The position numbers and the translations under genes are program-made. This document shows positions 25,597-37,660 of a stretch of 64,000 nt of DNA, one piece after another. The notes under the pieces are model-generated. The model did not search any database. It was not told the origin of the DNA and saw nothing but the letters and a program-made list of their open reading frames with translations. Each line of letters begins with the position of its first letter. Position 1 is the stretch's first letter. The DNA is from Allium sativum (Eukaryota > Streptophyta > Magnoliopsida > Asparagales > Amaryllidaceae). The DNA is taken from contig CM060923.1 in the NCBI GenBank assembly GCA_030737875.1, forward strand, positions 498,134,453 to 498,198,452, given 5' to 3'.

Positions 25597-25776
25597 TTAG
25601 ACTTTGTTGTGGTTACTAGTTAAGCCGGGCGGGTCCGGGTAGCTTTACACCACGACCTAGTCTAACCTCGGGTTTTAAGTGCGATATGACCAACTACTCA
25701 CATTGGGTCCTATTGTTTGTAGCCACTAGTTAAGCCGGTCGGTTCCGGGTAGATTTATGCTACAAACTCAACCCAA
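25597..25776 (-). other. Tandem two-helix structured module, D left LTR
   Basis: Module 1: TTAGAC (25597-25602) / GTCTAA (25660-25665) enclosing GTTGTGG (25606-25612) / CCACGAC (25650-25656, one wobble). Module 2: TTGGGT (25703-25708) / ACCCAA (25771-25776) enclosing GTTTGTAGC (25715-25723) / GCTACAAAC (25759-25767). Both have a shared apical GGTYCGGGTAG-like core. Letters are plus-strand; the element's own RNA is the complement. The right LTR has the same at about 32801 and 32907. Confidence 0.65.
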
Positions 25777-26110
25777 CCTCGAGTTGGCCACTTTCATGTT
25801 TTCTACATGTCATGTCCACGTTCGGGTTTTCAAGCATAAACACATGTCAAACTTTCATGTCATATTTTCAAGTCATGTTTTCATGTTATTTAAGTTTGCC
25901 CAACTACCCATAATGTATTCCCATCGCATGTAAATTCGCATCAACGCAAATAGATCAAAGAGGGAACATAACAATATGACAAGGTGGGCATAAGGTGGCA
26001 AAGTCTATCACAAGTCAAACATGGTGATATTTGAGGCAAGGGTGTTCAACATACCAGCAAATGGCCTCAACATGTATGATGACATAAAAGGTGACTTGGC
26101 CTCAAACATA

Positions 26111-26690
26111 TCAAATAGCATAAGGGAGATTTGGCCACAAGCATGCATAATAGCATAAGGGTGATTTGGCCAAAAGCATGCATAATAGCATAAGGGTGGT
26201 TTGGCCACAAGTTAAACGTGGTGGCATATGAGGCAAATGTGTTCATAAACTTGCATATTACATTATAAGCCTCAAAACATGCATGATATCAACTTTAGCA
26301 TAATAGGTGAAACATGGCCATAAATGACATAGGATGATAGCTAGTGATTCGCATATAACATCATTTGCAAGACAGCATAAGGGTTATGAGAGTTTCTATG
26401 TTGCTTTATGCAACATTTCAAATCAAAGCTCATAGCTTTCTATGCAAAAAGTCAAGGTGATAGCTTTACAAACATGCATAGAATAAATCTATGCATAACA
26501 TGATAGAATCAAAGATCATAGCTTTCTATGCACAAAGTCAAGGTGATAGCTTTACAAACATGCATAGAATAAATCTATGCATAACATGATAGAATCAAAG
26601 TTCATAGATTTCTATGCACAAAGTCAAGGTGATAGCTTTACAAACATGCATAGAATAAATCTATGCATAACATGATAGAATCAAAGCACA
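26111..26690. repeat. Two tandem arrays in D LTR (about 35 bp x3 and 86 bp x3)
   Basis: At 26111-26213, three units with 'agcataagggtgatttggcc'. At about 26425-26690, three units of 86 bp with 'gtcaaggtgatagctttaca', each holding a GCATAGA/TCTATGC hairpin. The partner LTR has these at about 33318-33415 and 33630-33895. Confidence 0.85.
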
Positions 26691-27214
26691 AATCATACTT
26701 AGGCCCAAACTCAAACTTGCAACATGTCATATTTAACTTCATAGTTAGAATCTAAGAGTAGAATAGGGCTTACAATGTTATGAAGACTTATAAAATAAAA
26801 TAAGATTGAGACGAAGCCACTAGCAACTCTAAAAACCCCCAAATGAATACAAGCTCCAAGTTGTCTTGAGAAACAAGAAGCTCCCTTTGATTTGTATGAA
26901 GAAAGATCCTTGTTTTGATGAAGAAAGGTGGCTCTTTTACTAGCTTAGGACACTCAAACTTTCATGAAGAGGATGGAGGCCATGATATGAAGATGGAGGC
27001 CATGATCAAGAAACATTTTGGCATAGTTTAGTTGTAGGAATGATTAATAAGGGTTTAGGCTAGGCCTTAGGGTCTTTTTATAGAAGATTAGGTTAGTTTA
27101 GGCTATAGGATTAGCCCTAGTTCAGATCTGGGCCATCAATTTACGTCACTAGCCTCCAAACATGTCTTGAGAAACAAGTCAGGTGCACCCAGGCCAGACT
27201 GGCCGACCACCCAA

Positions 27215-27288
27215 GTCGACAAGGGTGTCGACTGGGCAGTCGACACAGCCTGGGGTGTGTCGACTCCCAAGTCGAATCCCCAGTCGAC
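27215..27288. repeat. GTCGAC palindrome array, D left LTR
   Basis: Five intact GTCGAC sites plus one mutated (GTCGAA) within 74 bp. Six are intact in the right LTR. Flanking arms (CCAAGTCGAC and GTCGACTTGG) are inverted repeats. Confidence 0.9.
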
Positions 27289-27573
27289 TTGGGGGTTGCG
27301 GGAATTTTTCCTGCCTCTTCTGCTTGGCTGAATTTGAATTCTGAATTCTGAATTCAAATTTGAACTTGTTTTTGAACTTGAAATTTTCTGAAAACTTTGA
27401 CGGGCCATAACTTGGTCATACGGACTCCGATTTTCGAAAACTTGGACTCTATTACGCGTATTTTTCCGAGACGAACGCAATGGCACAGCCCGTTTCACTT
27501 GATTCGGAATTTATCATTTAATTCTGCCTTGGTTTATGTTATAACATGTTATTTAAAAATACGGGTTGTTACA

Positions 27574-27590
27574 TTCTCCCCTCCTTAAAG
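27574..27590 (-). other. Polypurine tract of D
   Basis: Minus-strand sequence TCCTTTAAGGAGGGGAGAA (27574-27592) abuts the 3' LTR and is preceded by the conserved 'ggacgaaat'. Confidence 0.85.
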
Positions 27591-27592
27591 GA

Positions 27593-28103
27593 TTTCGTCC
27601 CCGAAATCTTCAAGTTTGGATGAACATATCCTACCATCCATCATCCATCTACTCAAAACATCATCCACAAGTAAACATTGTCCTTAAAAGATTCTAAATG
27701 CTGTATGAACATATGCAGAGGTGTGTGTATATGTACTTATCTAATGCGAAAATCAGGCGGTTACTAATTCAGTAAACCTCCTTAATGCAAAGTATGTTAG
27801 TGAAATGAGTCCATATGTATGCAAATTCCTAACATAATTCATAACCTCTATATGAGTGCACATACCATTCATCCATATGCAACATCCACGTGGTAGCATA
27901 ACAAGTTTCATCCATGAATAAGTATAAGCACTCATGCATATGCAATATGAAAGTGTGTCAGCCGATCTTAGTGCCTAATGTATATCATGCATCCACGAGT
28001 ATCCACTTGCAAACACTTGCAACCACTTGCAAACATCAAGCATAACATGTTTCAAATACATGTTTCATCCAAAGGGTTTCTACCTAAGGTTCTCATGACA
28101 TGG
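27593..28103 (-). other. 3' untranslated part of D interior
   Basis: Between the chromodomain frame and the polypurine tract. No gene is seen. Similar in layout and in several stretches to the same part of E (44547-45043), for example 'gcgaaaatcaggcggt'. Confidence 0.7.
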
Positions 28104-29190
28104 TTAACGAGATAACAAGATAAACATGGATAGCGAAAGAAAGATATGCTGGCTAGGAAAAGAGATCGAGAATGTACCCTCAAAAAGAAATGGGTGAAGC
28201 GCGCGCATCTTCTCCTCGGTTTCCCAAGTTGCATCCTCTTCGGCTTCACTCCACTGAACCTTTACTAACTTGACTTCTCGATTCCTCAGCTTCTTGATCT
28301 CCGTTCCCAAGATACGAATCAGAGCTCGCCTCAAGGTCGCCTCTTTCTATACCTCCGTGTCTTCAAGAATACTTGGTTCAACTACCTTGGCTGACTCATG
28401 TAGGCACTTTCGGAGATGCGAGACATGAAAAATATTGTGAACTCCGGCCAGCTTCTCGGGCAACTCCACCTTATAAGTCATCTTCCCAACTCTTTCTATA
28501 ATAGGGAAGGGTCCTACGAACCTTGGTGTCAGCTTCCCAACTTCTCCAAAATGAACCACATTTCGCAAAGGAGAAATCTTCACAAAGACCATATCTCCAA
28601 CTTTAAATTCTAAGTCTGTCCTTCGCTTGTCTGCATAGGATTTCTGTCTGTCTTGGGCCGTTTTCATCCGTCTTCGAATCAATTCAACCCTCTCGGATGT
28701 GTCCCTTATCATGTCGGGCCCAATTATAAGCTTATCCGTCGTCTCCCACCAACATGTTGGTGGCTTGCACGACCTCCCATACAAAGCTTCGAATGGTGTC
28801 ATTCCTATGCTTGCTTGGTAGCTGTTATTATAAGCAAACTCTACAAGAGGAAGGTGGTCTTCCCAAGTACCAGGAAAGTCAAGAATACTAAGTCTCAAAA
28901 GATCTTCTAGCACTCTATTCATCCTCTCGGTTTGGCCATCCGTCTGGGGGTGATAGGCTATACTTAGATTCAATCGCGTACCCATCGCTTCTTGCAAACT
29001 ATTCTAGAACTGGATGGTGAAGATTCGGTCATGACCGCTAACTATGCTGGAAGGAACTCCATGCAATCGCACTATCTCTCGAAAATAAACCGATGATAAA
29101 CCTGATACAGTCCTCTTGTTCTTTACTGGAATGAAATGGGTGCTCTTCGTGAGTCTATCAACTATGACCCATATCCCATAAAGCCCAATA
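28104..29190 (-). pseudogene. Element D integrase core, C-terminal domain and chromodomain remnant
   Basis: Encodes the catalytic core from the WVIVDRLTK motif on, through TDGQTERMNRVLEDLL and YGRSCKPPTCWW, then the GPF-type C-terminal module (KLTPRFVGPFPIIERVGKM, FHVSHLRKCLHES) and a chromodomain (VKLVKVQW...DATWE). One frame is broken by two stops: TAG at 29006-29004, where family members have Trp, and TAG at 28349-28347, before the chromodomain. The catalytic SDRD is changed to SGHD. The zinc-binding N-terminus is missing. In the family this protein inserts the cDNA and the chromodomain guides target choice in chromatin. This copy cannot work. Confidence 0.9.
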
Positions 29191-29832
29191 TTTGGTCAAC
29201 TTGACGGGCATCTTTATCCCAACTATATATCACAAATAGGCGAGTCATACTCCTTATGGGGTTTGCGACAGAACTAAGATTGAGAATAGGACCGAGAGGA
29301 TATACTTAAAAGATAGCATGCGAGTAAGCTCTACAGAATAATAGGGATCAAGGGTATACTCTTAGAAAGAGATATAATGCACGTATCTAGTCTTCAATCA
29401 TCTAAGCCGCATTTTCTTGTGCTTAATCCCATCGTGCCTTGACCGTCTTTTAACTTCACAATATCGTAGCTCTTAATTCTTATTTCCAAAATATGAGTTA
29501 GAACTCATTTCACCATTGCCTCTCGTTCCATTTCTTTTCCTAAAATACTTGGCTTCCACATAACTGCGTGCTCATGGTTTCATGCAAGCTTTACAAAATT
29601 CGTTAGTGAATCCTGGATTTTGTTTACATACCATACGGTATTCTACGCAGAAAAACTATCTCTTGAAAACAAATGTCAATCCATGTTGCCAAATATACTT
29701 ACTAAGGTGATTTCTATAACCCCTGCTCAAGCGGAATGGACTATCCGCCTTAGTGGCGAACACTACTCGATTGGATTACAAATTTCCAATAAAAGTGCCA
29801 AGGGATTCTAGATAACTAATCATGACGGAACC
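29191..29832 (-). pseudogene. Rearranged centre of D: RT start plus a second, degraded chromodomain region
   Basis: Reading on from protease, a VVFATKAD stretch (near 29765) matches the RT start [13 protein letters not shown] of E, but the rest of RT and RNase H is absent. At about 29430-29590 the DNA again aligns with the integrase C-terminus/chromodomain part of E (compare 45225-45340), heavily decayed with stops. 29191-29400 is unassigned. So D carries two chromodomain-derived pieces, one old and one recent in appearance, which suggests recombination between elements. Homology was judged by eye. Confidence 0.5.
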
Positions 29833-31230
29833 CTAAAGGTCACATGAGATTTCGAGGGTATTACCGAGGCGAGTCATGAGCCTCGCAACCCTATGTTCAA
29901 AGTCAAGAATGGCTCCATAACTGGACAACCAACCCATGCCCAAAATCAACCCGTATCCCGTAAACCCGAGAACATAAGCATTACCCATGAATTCTACGCT
30001 CAAGATAGAGATTTTCAAATCCATACAAATCGCTGATAGATGGGCGGAACCCCCAATCGGATTTGAAATACTAACGGGATTTTCAACTAGACTAGTACTT
30101 AGGTGCAAACTTTCAACAAGATCAGAAATAAAACTATGCGATGCACCAGAACCAAATAAGGTATGAACAGGGAAATCAGGAATGTAAACATGACTTTCTA
30201 TAGAAACACTACCTCGATCAAAAGCTGGAAGAGCGAGGGGAGCCTGCAACTGCCCTCTAGAGGGTCCTTCTTGCTGAATTTGCCTTTTCCCTTGTCCTCG
30301 CTTTTTCGGGCAATCCTTACTGAAGTGTCCAGATTTTCCATAATGAAAGCACTCTCCCAACTTCGTTTTCTTCTTCCTACAGTCTTTGGCTACGTGCCCA
30401 GTGATCCCACAGAATTTGCACTTCCTCCTTTCTCTTGACTTGTTGTCCTTGCTATTGGTGTTCTTGCCTCCTTTTTCGGAATTTACCTTCTCGCCTTGAG
30501 ACTCATTTTCCTTGACCTCCTTCTTGCCACTCTTATCTTCCTCTTGAAGCAGGTCCATATCCAACAAACTCTCGAAAGTCGCCCCCATGGGTATATGAGA
30601 CATGGCCAAACCGCGCAATGGCTCATTCAATCCTAGAGCAAAGCGTAGGGCCTTCTTCTGAGCCGTGTTAACCAAGTCTGGACCGAACCGAGCAAGTTGA
30701 TTAAACATATCCACGTATTCCCTCACGGTCATGTCCCCTTGCTTTAGTGATAGGAACCTCTCCATCTAAAGGTTCTCTTCTGTCAATGATAGAAACCTCA
30801 GTCCAAACCTTCTCCTAAAGTCATCCCAAGTCTGAATTGGCCTTGTAGTGGTGATGACTACCCACCAATATGCAGCTTCCTCTTTCAATAGCCATACTGC
30901 CAACAGAACTTTTCTACGGTCTTCCACATCAGAGATAGCAAAGAGGTCTTCAGTTTCCTTTAACCAGTTTCTTGCCTCAACAAAAGTCTCCATCCCAATA
31001 AAATTCTTGCTACCCATCGCCTTAAAGTCCTTGCAAATCTTCGCGAGATCCGATTGTGGATGCGGAGGAGGAGGAGGAGGAACCTCAGCTACAGGAGGGG
31101 GAGGAATGTTAGCCACGGGGGAAGGAGGAGGAATGTCCGCGGGGCCGGCTTCATTCGCCATTGCCTCCATGTACCTTCTAAACAAAATAGGTACTGGTAC
31201 GCCCTCCAGAATGGCAAAATTATCGGCCAT
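29833..31230 (-). pseudogene. Element D gag and protease
   Basis: Starts at ATG 31230 with an N-terminus rich in Pro (PPPPVAEVPPPPPPHP), then the gag core (FVEARNWLKETEDLFAISDV, EAAYWW, FRRRFGLRF). An in-frame TAG at 30768-30766 separates the two open stretches; the frame is otherwise continuous. Two zinc knuckles follow: CKFCGITGHVAKDC, and CFHYGKSGHFSKDC, which has Tyr in place of a Cys. The protease motif reads FGSGAS instead of F-D-S/T-GAS, so the catalytic Asp is lost. Gag would form the particle and protease would cut the polyprotein. With these changes both are probably inactive. Confidence 0.92.
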
Positions 31231-31409
31231 ACTGAAACGAAGAAAAAGATAGATTGAGAATGAGGAAACAAAGGATAGTGCTAATGGCTTTTGGGGAATA
31301 GCCTTTTAAAATAAACTAGACTTTTCTTGGAAAATACTTAATTGGTTTTGAAAATAGTTTTTCAAAGGTAAGTTTTAAAAACCTTTTGCTCAGATATTGT
31401 AAACCTTAT
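31231..31409 (-). other. 5' leader of D
   Basis: About 180 bp between PBS and gag start, without a feature I recognise. Confidence 0.7.
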
Positions 31410-31421
31410 GCTCTGATACCA
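31410..31421 (-). other. Primer-binding site of D (initiator tRNA-Met)
   Basis: Minus strand TGGTATCAGAGC, a perfect match to the tRNA 3' end complement, two bases from the LTR. Confidence 0.95.
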
Positions 31422-34418
31422 AATGTAACACCCCCACCTCCGCCAATGCCACTCTTGCAAGCACACTAGCTTTGGAGGGGCGTTAAACAAGGTAAACATG
31501 CATGAAGATATCACAAGACATAACATACAAGTAAAACAGAGTAAGTAAAGCAGCGGATAAAATTACTATTTCAAAACCATAGTCAAATTACATCAAAGTA
31601 CTGATTCATTATTTTCCAACTACTACAAGTCTAGAAAACATAAACTGAAAACTGGAAATAACATAAAGTAAACTATCCCCAAAGTAGGATGATGCCATAG
31701 CATGCTCAAGTCCAAACTGTACATGAGCTATCCAGTAAGCAAGCTAAAGATCCAGCTAGGTGCTAGTGTTCCCACCCTGAGAACCGGGGGGGGGGGGGAA
31801 ACGGAAGAAAAGAGGCGAAAGAAAATGGGTCAGTCAAAAAGACTGGTAAGTCCTACCTACTATTAGTATAAAAACTAATAAAGTTAACTAGACATGTAAA
31901 ACAGAGATGAAACATAGGGTGATAACTGGCATGGTGAAAAGTTAACAAGATAGATCAAGTGTGGCATCGCATATACAAGGTTAATTTGCACCAAGTGTGT
32001 ACTAGTATTCCAATCCATGTCAAGTATAAACAAGAAATGATCCCTTGGCCCAAAGCTGGCCCAATATCATGAGGTGACCTAAATCAAGGTACTACTACTC
32101 GGTCTAGTCGATCGGCTCCCTATAAGCCTAACTCGTCGTGTATCGGTGTCATACGGCTTAATCGTGGAATGTAGTTAATTGTGCAAGGTCCACCCCAGGG
32201 TGTATCCAGCCCTAAGGTGTAAACCACAGACACAATTCAAGCACGCACAGTCTAAACCTATTGGTGCCCATGTTCAACTCCGGACTTAATGTGCACGACC
32301 ACGGTCCGCCTGAACAACCGGTGCACCCTTTAGCCGTCTCCTTTGGTCTCTTACAATCAGTCCAGTAATCGTGCCCCACCCTAGCCTAGTCCACGGTACC
32401 CATGATACTTCCAAGTAGGTTACTGCTGAAAAGGACCACGTAACTAGGATTTCAAGCGGGTTAAGTGTGGTTAACCCTATCCTAACTATGTACTGAGTTG
32501 GTCAAGTGTATTCAAGCAGTTCATGACTTAACCCTATCAATACATCGGGTTTAATTGGTTAAGTATTCAAGTAGTCCTTGTCTTAACCCTACCAATCCAT
32601 CGTGTTTAATTGGTTAAGTATATTCAAGTAGTCCATGACTTAACCCTACAAATCCATCGTGTTTAATTGGTTAAGTATTCAAGTAGTCCATGACTTAACC
32701 CTACCAATCCATCGTGTTTAATTAGTTAAGTATTCCAGTAGTCCATGACTTAACCCTACCATGTGGCATTAATTAACTTAATGCACCCCAACCTCTCACA
32801 TTAGACTTTGTTGTGGTTACTAGTTAAGCCGGGCGGGTCCGGGTAGCTTTACACCACGACCTAGTCTAACCTCGGGTTTTAAGTGCGATATGACCAACTA
32901 CTCACATTGGGTCCTATTGTTTGTAGCCACTAGTTAAGCCGGTCGGTTCCGGGTAGATTTATGCTACAAACTCAACCCAACCTCGAGTTGGCCACTTTCA
33001 TGTTTTCTACATGTCATGTCCACGTTCGGGTTTTCAAGCATAAACACATGTCAAACTTTCATGTCATATTTTCAAGTCATGTTTTCATGTTATTTAAGTT
33101 TGCCCAGCTACCCATAACGTATTCCCATCGCACATAAATTCGCATCAACGCAAATAGATCAAAGAGGGAATATAACAATAAGACAAGGTGGGCATAAGGT
33201 GGCAAAGTCTATCACAAGTCAAACATGGTGATATTTGAGGCAAGGTTGTTCAACATACCAGCAAATGGCCTCAACATGTATGATAACATAAAAGGTGACT
33301 TGGCCTCAAACATATCAAATAGCATAAGGGTGATTTGGCCACAAGCATGCATAATAGCATAAGGGTGATTTGGCTACAAGCATGCATAATAGCATAAGGG
33401 TGGTTTGGCCACAAGTTAAACGTGGTGGCATATGAGGCAAATGTGTTCATAAACATGCATATTACATTATAAGCCTCAAAACATGCATGATATCAACTTT
33501 AGCATAATAGGTGAAACATGGCCATAAATGACATAGGATGATAGCTAGTGATTCGCATATAACATCATATGCAAGATAACATAAGGGTTATGAGAGTTTC
33601 TATGTTGCTTTATGCAACATTTCAAATCAAAGCTCATAGCTTTCTATGCAAAAAGTCAAGGTGATAGCTTTATAAACATGCATAGAATAAATCTATGCAT
33701 AACATGATAGAATCAAAGCTCATAGCTTTCTATGCACAAAGTCAAGGTGATAGCTTTACAAACATGCATAGAATAAATCTATGCATAACATGATAGAATC
33801 AAAGCTCATAGATTTCTATGCACAAAGTCAAGGTGATAGCTTTACAAACATGCATAGAATAAATCTATGCATAACATGATAGAATCAAAGCACAAATCAT
33901 ACTTAGGCCCAAACTCAAACTTGCAACATGTCATATTTAACTTCATAGTTAGAATCTAAGAGTAGAATAGGGCTTACAATGTTATGAAGACTTATAAAAT
34001 AAAATAAGATTGAGACGAAGCCACTAGCAACTCTAAAAACCCCCAAATGAATACAAGCTCCAAGTTGTCTTGAGAAACAAGAAGCTCCCTTTGATTTGTA
34101 TGAAGAAAGATCCTTGTTTTGATGAAGAAAGGTGGCTCTTTTACTAGCTTAGGACACTCAAACTTTCATGAAGAGGATGGAGGCCATGATATGAAGATGG
34201 AGGCCATGATCAAGAAACATTTTGGCATAGTTTAGTTGTAGGAATGATTAATAAGGGTTTAGGCTAGGCCTTAGGGTCTTTTTATAGAAGATTAGGTTAG
34301 TTTAGGCTATAGGATTAGCCCTAGTTCAGATCTGGGCCATCAATTTACGTCACTAGCCTCCAAACATGTCTTGAGAAACAAGTCAGGTGCACCCAGGCCA
34401 GACTGGCCGACCACCCAA

Positions 34419-34492
34419 GTCGACAGGGGTGTCGACTGGGCAGTCGACACAGTCTGGGGTGTGTCGACTCCCAAGTCGACTCCCCAGTCGAC
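34419..34492. repeat. GTCGAC palindrome array, D right LTR
   Basis: Six GTCGAC sites in 74 bp, about 280-350 bp from the U3 end of the LTR. Confidence 0.9.
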
Positions 34493-34500
34493 TTGGGGGT

Positions 34501-34519
34501 GGCGGGAATTTTTCCCGCC
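34501..34519. promoter_or_regulatory. GC-rich palindrome with E2F-like arms, D 5' LTR
   Basis: GGCGGGAA/TTCCCGCC around a three-T loop. The arm reads TTTCCCGCC, which fits the E2F consensus. It lies beside the GTCGAC array in the presumed U3. Regulatory role inferred. Confidence 0.4.
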
Positions 34520-34770
34520 TCTTCTACTTGGCTGAATTTGAATTCTGAATTCAAATTTGAACTTGTTTTTGAACTTGAAATTTTCTGAAAACTTTGACGG
34601 GCCATAACTTGGTCATACGGACTCCGATTTTCGAAAACTCGGACTCTATTACGCATATTTTTCCGAGACGAACGCAATGGCACAGCCCATTTCCCTTGAT
34701 TCGGATTTTACTATTTAATTCTGCATTGGTTTATGTTATAACATGTTATTTAAAAATACGGGTTGTTACA

Positions 34771-34775
34771 ATTTT
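34771..34775. repeat. Target site duplication of D, right (ATTTT)
   Basis: Matches 24213-24217. Confidence 0.95.
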
Positions 34776-37402
34776 GTGCCCGACAAATAGGTACACGTTT
34801 ACTGTTTTGTTTGGGTGTGAGCCTGTTGGCTAGCCGCTTGGCTTTTTCTTTTTCTTTTTGACATGAGACGCCCGTGTGGCTATTTGGGAATTTTCCCAGC
34901 CCCTCCCGTACAAAGGAGGTTATGGCGAAATTTTCCAAAATTTAAAGGCGTTAGCGAAATATTTGAAGTGAAAACGATATTGAAATCGTCGAATGAACTC
35001 TATTTATATAAATATATAAATATAAATAAAATTAAAACGAAACGTGGCCGTGCAATTCATGTTTTGAAACCGCGATTTCAAATGACTAGTGCGGGAAATT
35101 CGACCATTGGATTTACCTGAAACCGCAACCGTTGGGTTCGCCTTGGAAATATCTTTCCAACGGCACCAACTTTGTGAAGATCCGACGGTTGGATTGTCTG
35201 GAATGTTTAATTCAAATCTGAAGAAAAACAGCGCCAGAAACGATTATATTTATATATATATATAATTAAATTAAATCGAATAACGACGCTGCAGTTCGTG
35301 AATTGAAATCGAAACTTCAAATGGCTAGTGTGGAAGATCCGACCGTCGGATTTTCCCAAAACTGAAATCGTTGGATTCGTTTTGAAGTGATCTTTCTAAT
35401 GATATAAAATTTGTGAAGATCCAACGGTTATATTTCCAGATATGTGTAAAACAAATTTAGTGAAAAACAGCGCCACTGCATCGGCACGACCTGAATCGTC
35501 GTTTTATTAAATATGGCCGTTTTAAATAAAAAAAATGGCGATATATCGCTATAAAATACTATAGATGATATAGAGTGGAAAGAAACCAATTTTGTTGTGT
35601 TTGCTTGAGATGTGATGGTTGAATATATTTAACATGAAAATTATAACTAAAGAACTGAAATGTGAATGTTGAATAGTCTAACCATGTGATAAATTGATTT
35701 GAAAATCTAAATATACGTGGGTTATTTGAAAAGGCCGAGTTCATCTAATTTCAAATAATTGATCGACGACGAGAAGTCGAAGAGTCGAAGACGGTTGAAG
35801 ACCGACGATCTTCACATTGGATGGATGGGCGCTACTGATGCTCGTGATTGGAGTAGCTACCGTGAAGGAGCTTAAGTAGTAGCCGTCCAAACATACTATT
35901 GATTGTGCGGATATGCGAGGAATTTGGTGCCTTCGGTTTCGTTCAAACCCAGAACGGACTTGTAAATGGACTGTGTGTCTGACATTGGATTTTGTTCTGT
36001 GCTGATTGATCTCTGTTAAATATATATCTGTTTGGCGGTGGAGAATTTATTCTCTTTCTTAACGCCCTTCTTTGAGACGTACGAGCTCAGAGGTTATGTA
36101 TTGATAGAAATCAGTCGCATGGAGTGGATTGCCTGTGTGGCACGCCTAAGTGGCATATGATCAAGGCTTCTTTTGCAAAGCAAAGTCTTGTGGTTGATGA
36201 TCAAAGCATGGTCTGTGTGACGTAGCTTTGTGTATAACGTGAATTCGCGAGCCTCACACCCCGGTATGAGTCAAAAAGGGGAGAAGGACCCAAGGAGTGC
36301 ACGACGTTTCTTTCTAGCAATGGTGGTGTCAGTGACCTCCCAACCCTGACATTTTTATCTACTTTTCACCTGTGTGGTTGTTGGAATACGAGGCGCCTCG
36401 ATTATAGGTCTGTAAGGACCGGGAAACGTGTGTTTCTAATCCTCAAAAGTAAGAGAGGACCGGCCTTGGAGGATCCAGTGATTGCTGTGTGCGTTCCCGA
36501 GGCATTTGCTAGAGTGTCTCGAACAGAGAGTAGCTTGCCCCTTGCCTCGACTCATGAAGGAATCCAATTTCCAATACGAAATATGCGAATGTGATTGTAT
36601 TACTAGTAGGGCGACATGATATATGGTACACATGCCGTTTAGGATTGATATTTATGATTGAAATCGCTTTTGAAACATATATGCACTAGTAATAATATCA
36701 AACACTTTTGTTTTATACATATGAAGCATTTTTGGCCATTATAAGGTAAAACTCTATCCTCCGGCCTGCGTTGCATTGTGTGATGGGACCCGAGTCTTAT
36801 AATGGCTTCATTTTATGAAAAACATTGCGGTGATTTAATCATTTACTTTATTTCATGCACTTGCACTCATTGGAGTAAACCCGTTCCGCGAAAGTGGCGT
36901 GGTCCTTTGATTTGCCTTATTATTGTTGTTAATAAGTTAAGTAGATTTCTCATACCAGTCCCATGACTGACTCGTAGTTTGTTTCACCTTGCAAACTCGG
37001 GTGCCCTCATTTTCACATGGGCAGCCTAGTTACATGTATCTGGTGTACTTTTGGCTCATGGTGAGGCTTGACTACACCGTGCTGACTTTGACTATTTCCT
37101 CCATTACAATATATGTATTATGATTCCTCCATTGGTGATGTAGACTGATATTTATTTTGTTTACTCTTTATGTATGATTCCGCCTCTGGTGATGGTGACT
37201 GATTATGTATTATTATGCACTAAGTTGTATCCTGCACTGTGCTCTCTGATGTGGTGATATCCATATGATTCCGCTGTCATATGTGTGTAAATTATTCTAT
37301 TTTATGTTTATGCTATCATCTATGATCTGCTAATGATGAGTAAGGTGTTATATTCCAATGATTATCCTTAACACCGTGTAATGGGGTTTTGGGATCGTCA
37401 CA
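34776..37402 (+). repeat. 5' LTR of C, second part
   Basis: Resumes at 'gtgcccgacaaataggtac', as in the uninterrupted 3' LTR at 56276. It continues through the CT tract and 'ggttatggcgaaat', a block with 'gaccgtcggattttccc', the conserved 3' region and the end 'gggatcgtcaca'. The hairpins are CTTTGAG (36070-36076) / CTCAGAG (36086-36092), GCCATTATAAG (36735-36745) / CTTATAATGGC (36796-36806) with ACTC (36751-36754) / GAGT (36792-36795), CCGC-GAAA-GTGG (36886-36897) and AGTTTG (36976-36981) / CAAACT (36992-36997). Confidence 0.93.
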
Positions 37403-37660
37403 GCTGATATCAGTGCTTTGGTTAACCTTAGTTCTGGAGTCTAACACATTAAACACTTCGTCAAAATAGAATCAGTAGTATTCTAAGGTGAGCAGCTCAT
37501 TAGGGATAGGACTAGTAAAGTCCTAGAATGAGCCAAGCAAAATAGCAAAAACAATTTGATTAGTCCATCGTTATCTTTCCTTAAGTTTTTCTGCTTAACC
37601 ATGCAATAAATTATCGTTTCTGTAAGCTGACTCTTTTCTTGCTTATACAGAACTTGAAAA
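37403..37660 (+). other. PBS and 5' leader of C
   Basis: The PBS at 37405-37416 reads TGATATCAGTGC, two changes from the initiator tRNA-Met complement. The following leader shares 'ctcattagggataggactag' and 'cctagaatgag' with the leader of B, apart from point differences. No open frame. Confidence 0.75.

Larger units (their letters stand above)
24218..27573 (-). repeat. 3' LTR of D (left copy)
   Basis: 3,356 bp, TGTAACACCCC...GGGTTGTTACA on the plus strand. Contains a poly-G tract (24581-24595), two covarying stem modules (25597-25665 and 25703-25776), tandem repeats at 25297-26690, a GTCGAC array (27215-27288) and a GC-rich palindrome with one arm mutated (about 27299-27315). No coding sequence. 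Confidence 0.95.
24218..34770 (-). mobile_element. Element D: deleted chromovirus inserted in the C 5' LTR
   Basis: The element is 10,553 bp, reads on the minus strand and is flanked by ATTTT. The right LTR (31424-34770) is its 5' LTR and the left (24218-27573) its 3' LTR. They are nearly identical, so insertion was recent relative to C. Interior 3,850 bp: gag and protease, then a rearranged zone lacking almost all of RT and RNase H, then the integrase core and chromodomain. Gag and chromodomain are closest to element E in this window. It cannot be autonomous. Confidence 0.95.
31424..34770 (-). repeat. 5' LTR of D (right copy)
   Basis: 3,347 bp, near-identical to 24218-27573. It has the poly-G tract (31786-31798), the tandem arrays, the two structured modules (about 32801-32980), the GTCGAC array (34419-34492) and an intact GC-rich palindrome (34501-34519). 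As the element reads leftward, its U3 end is at 34770. Confidence 0.95.
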
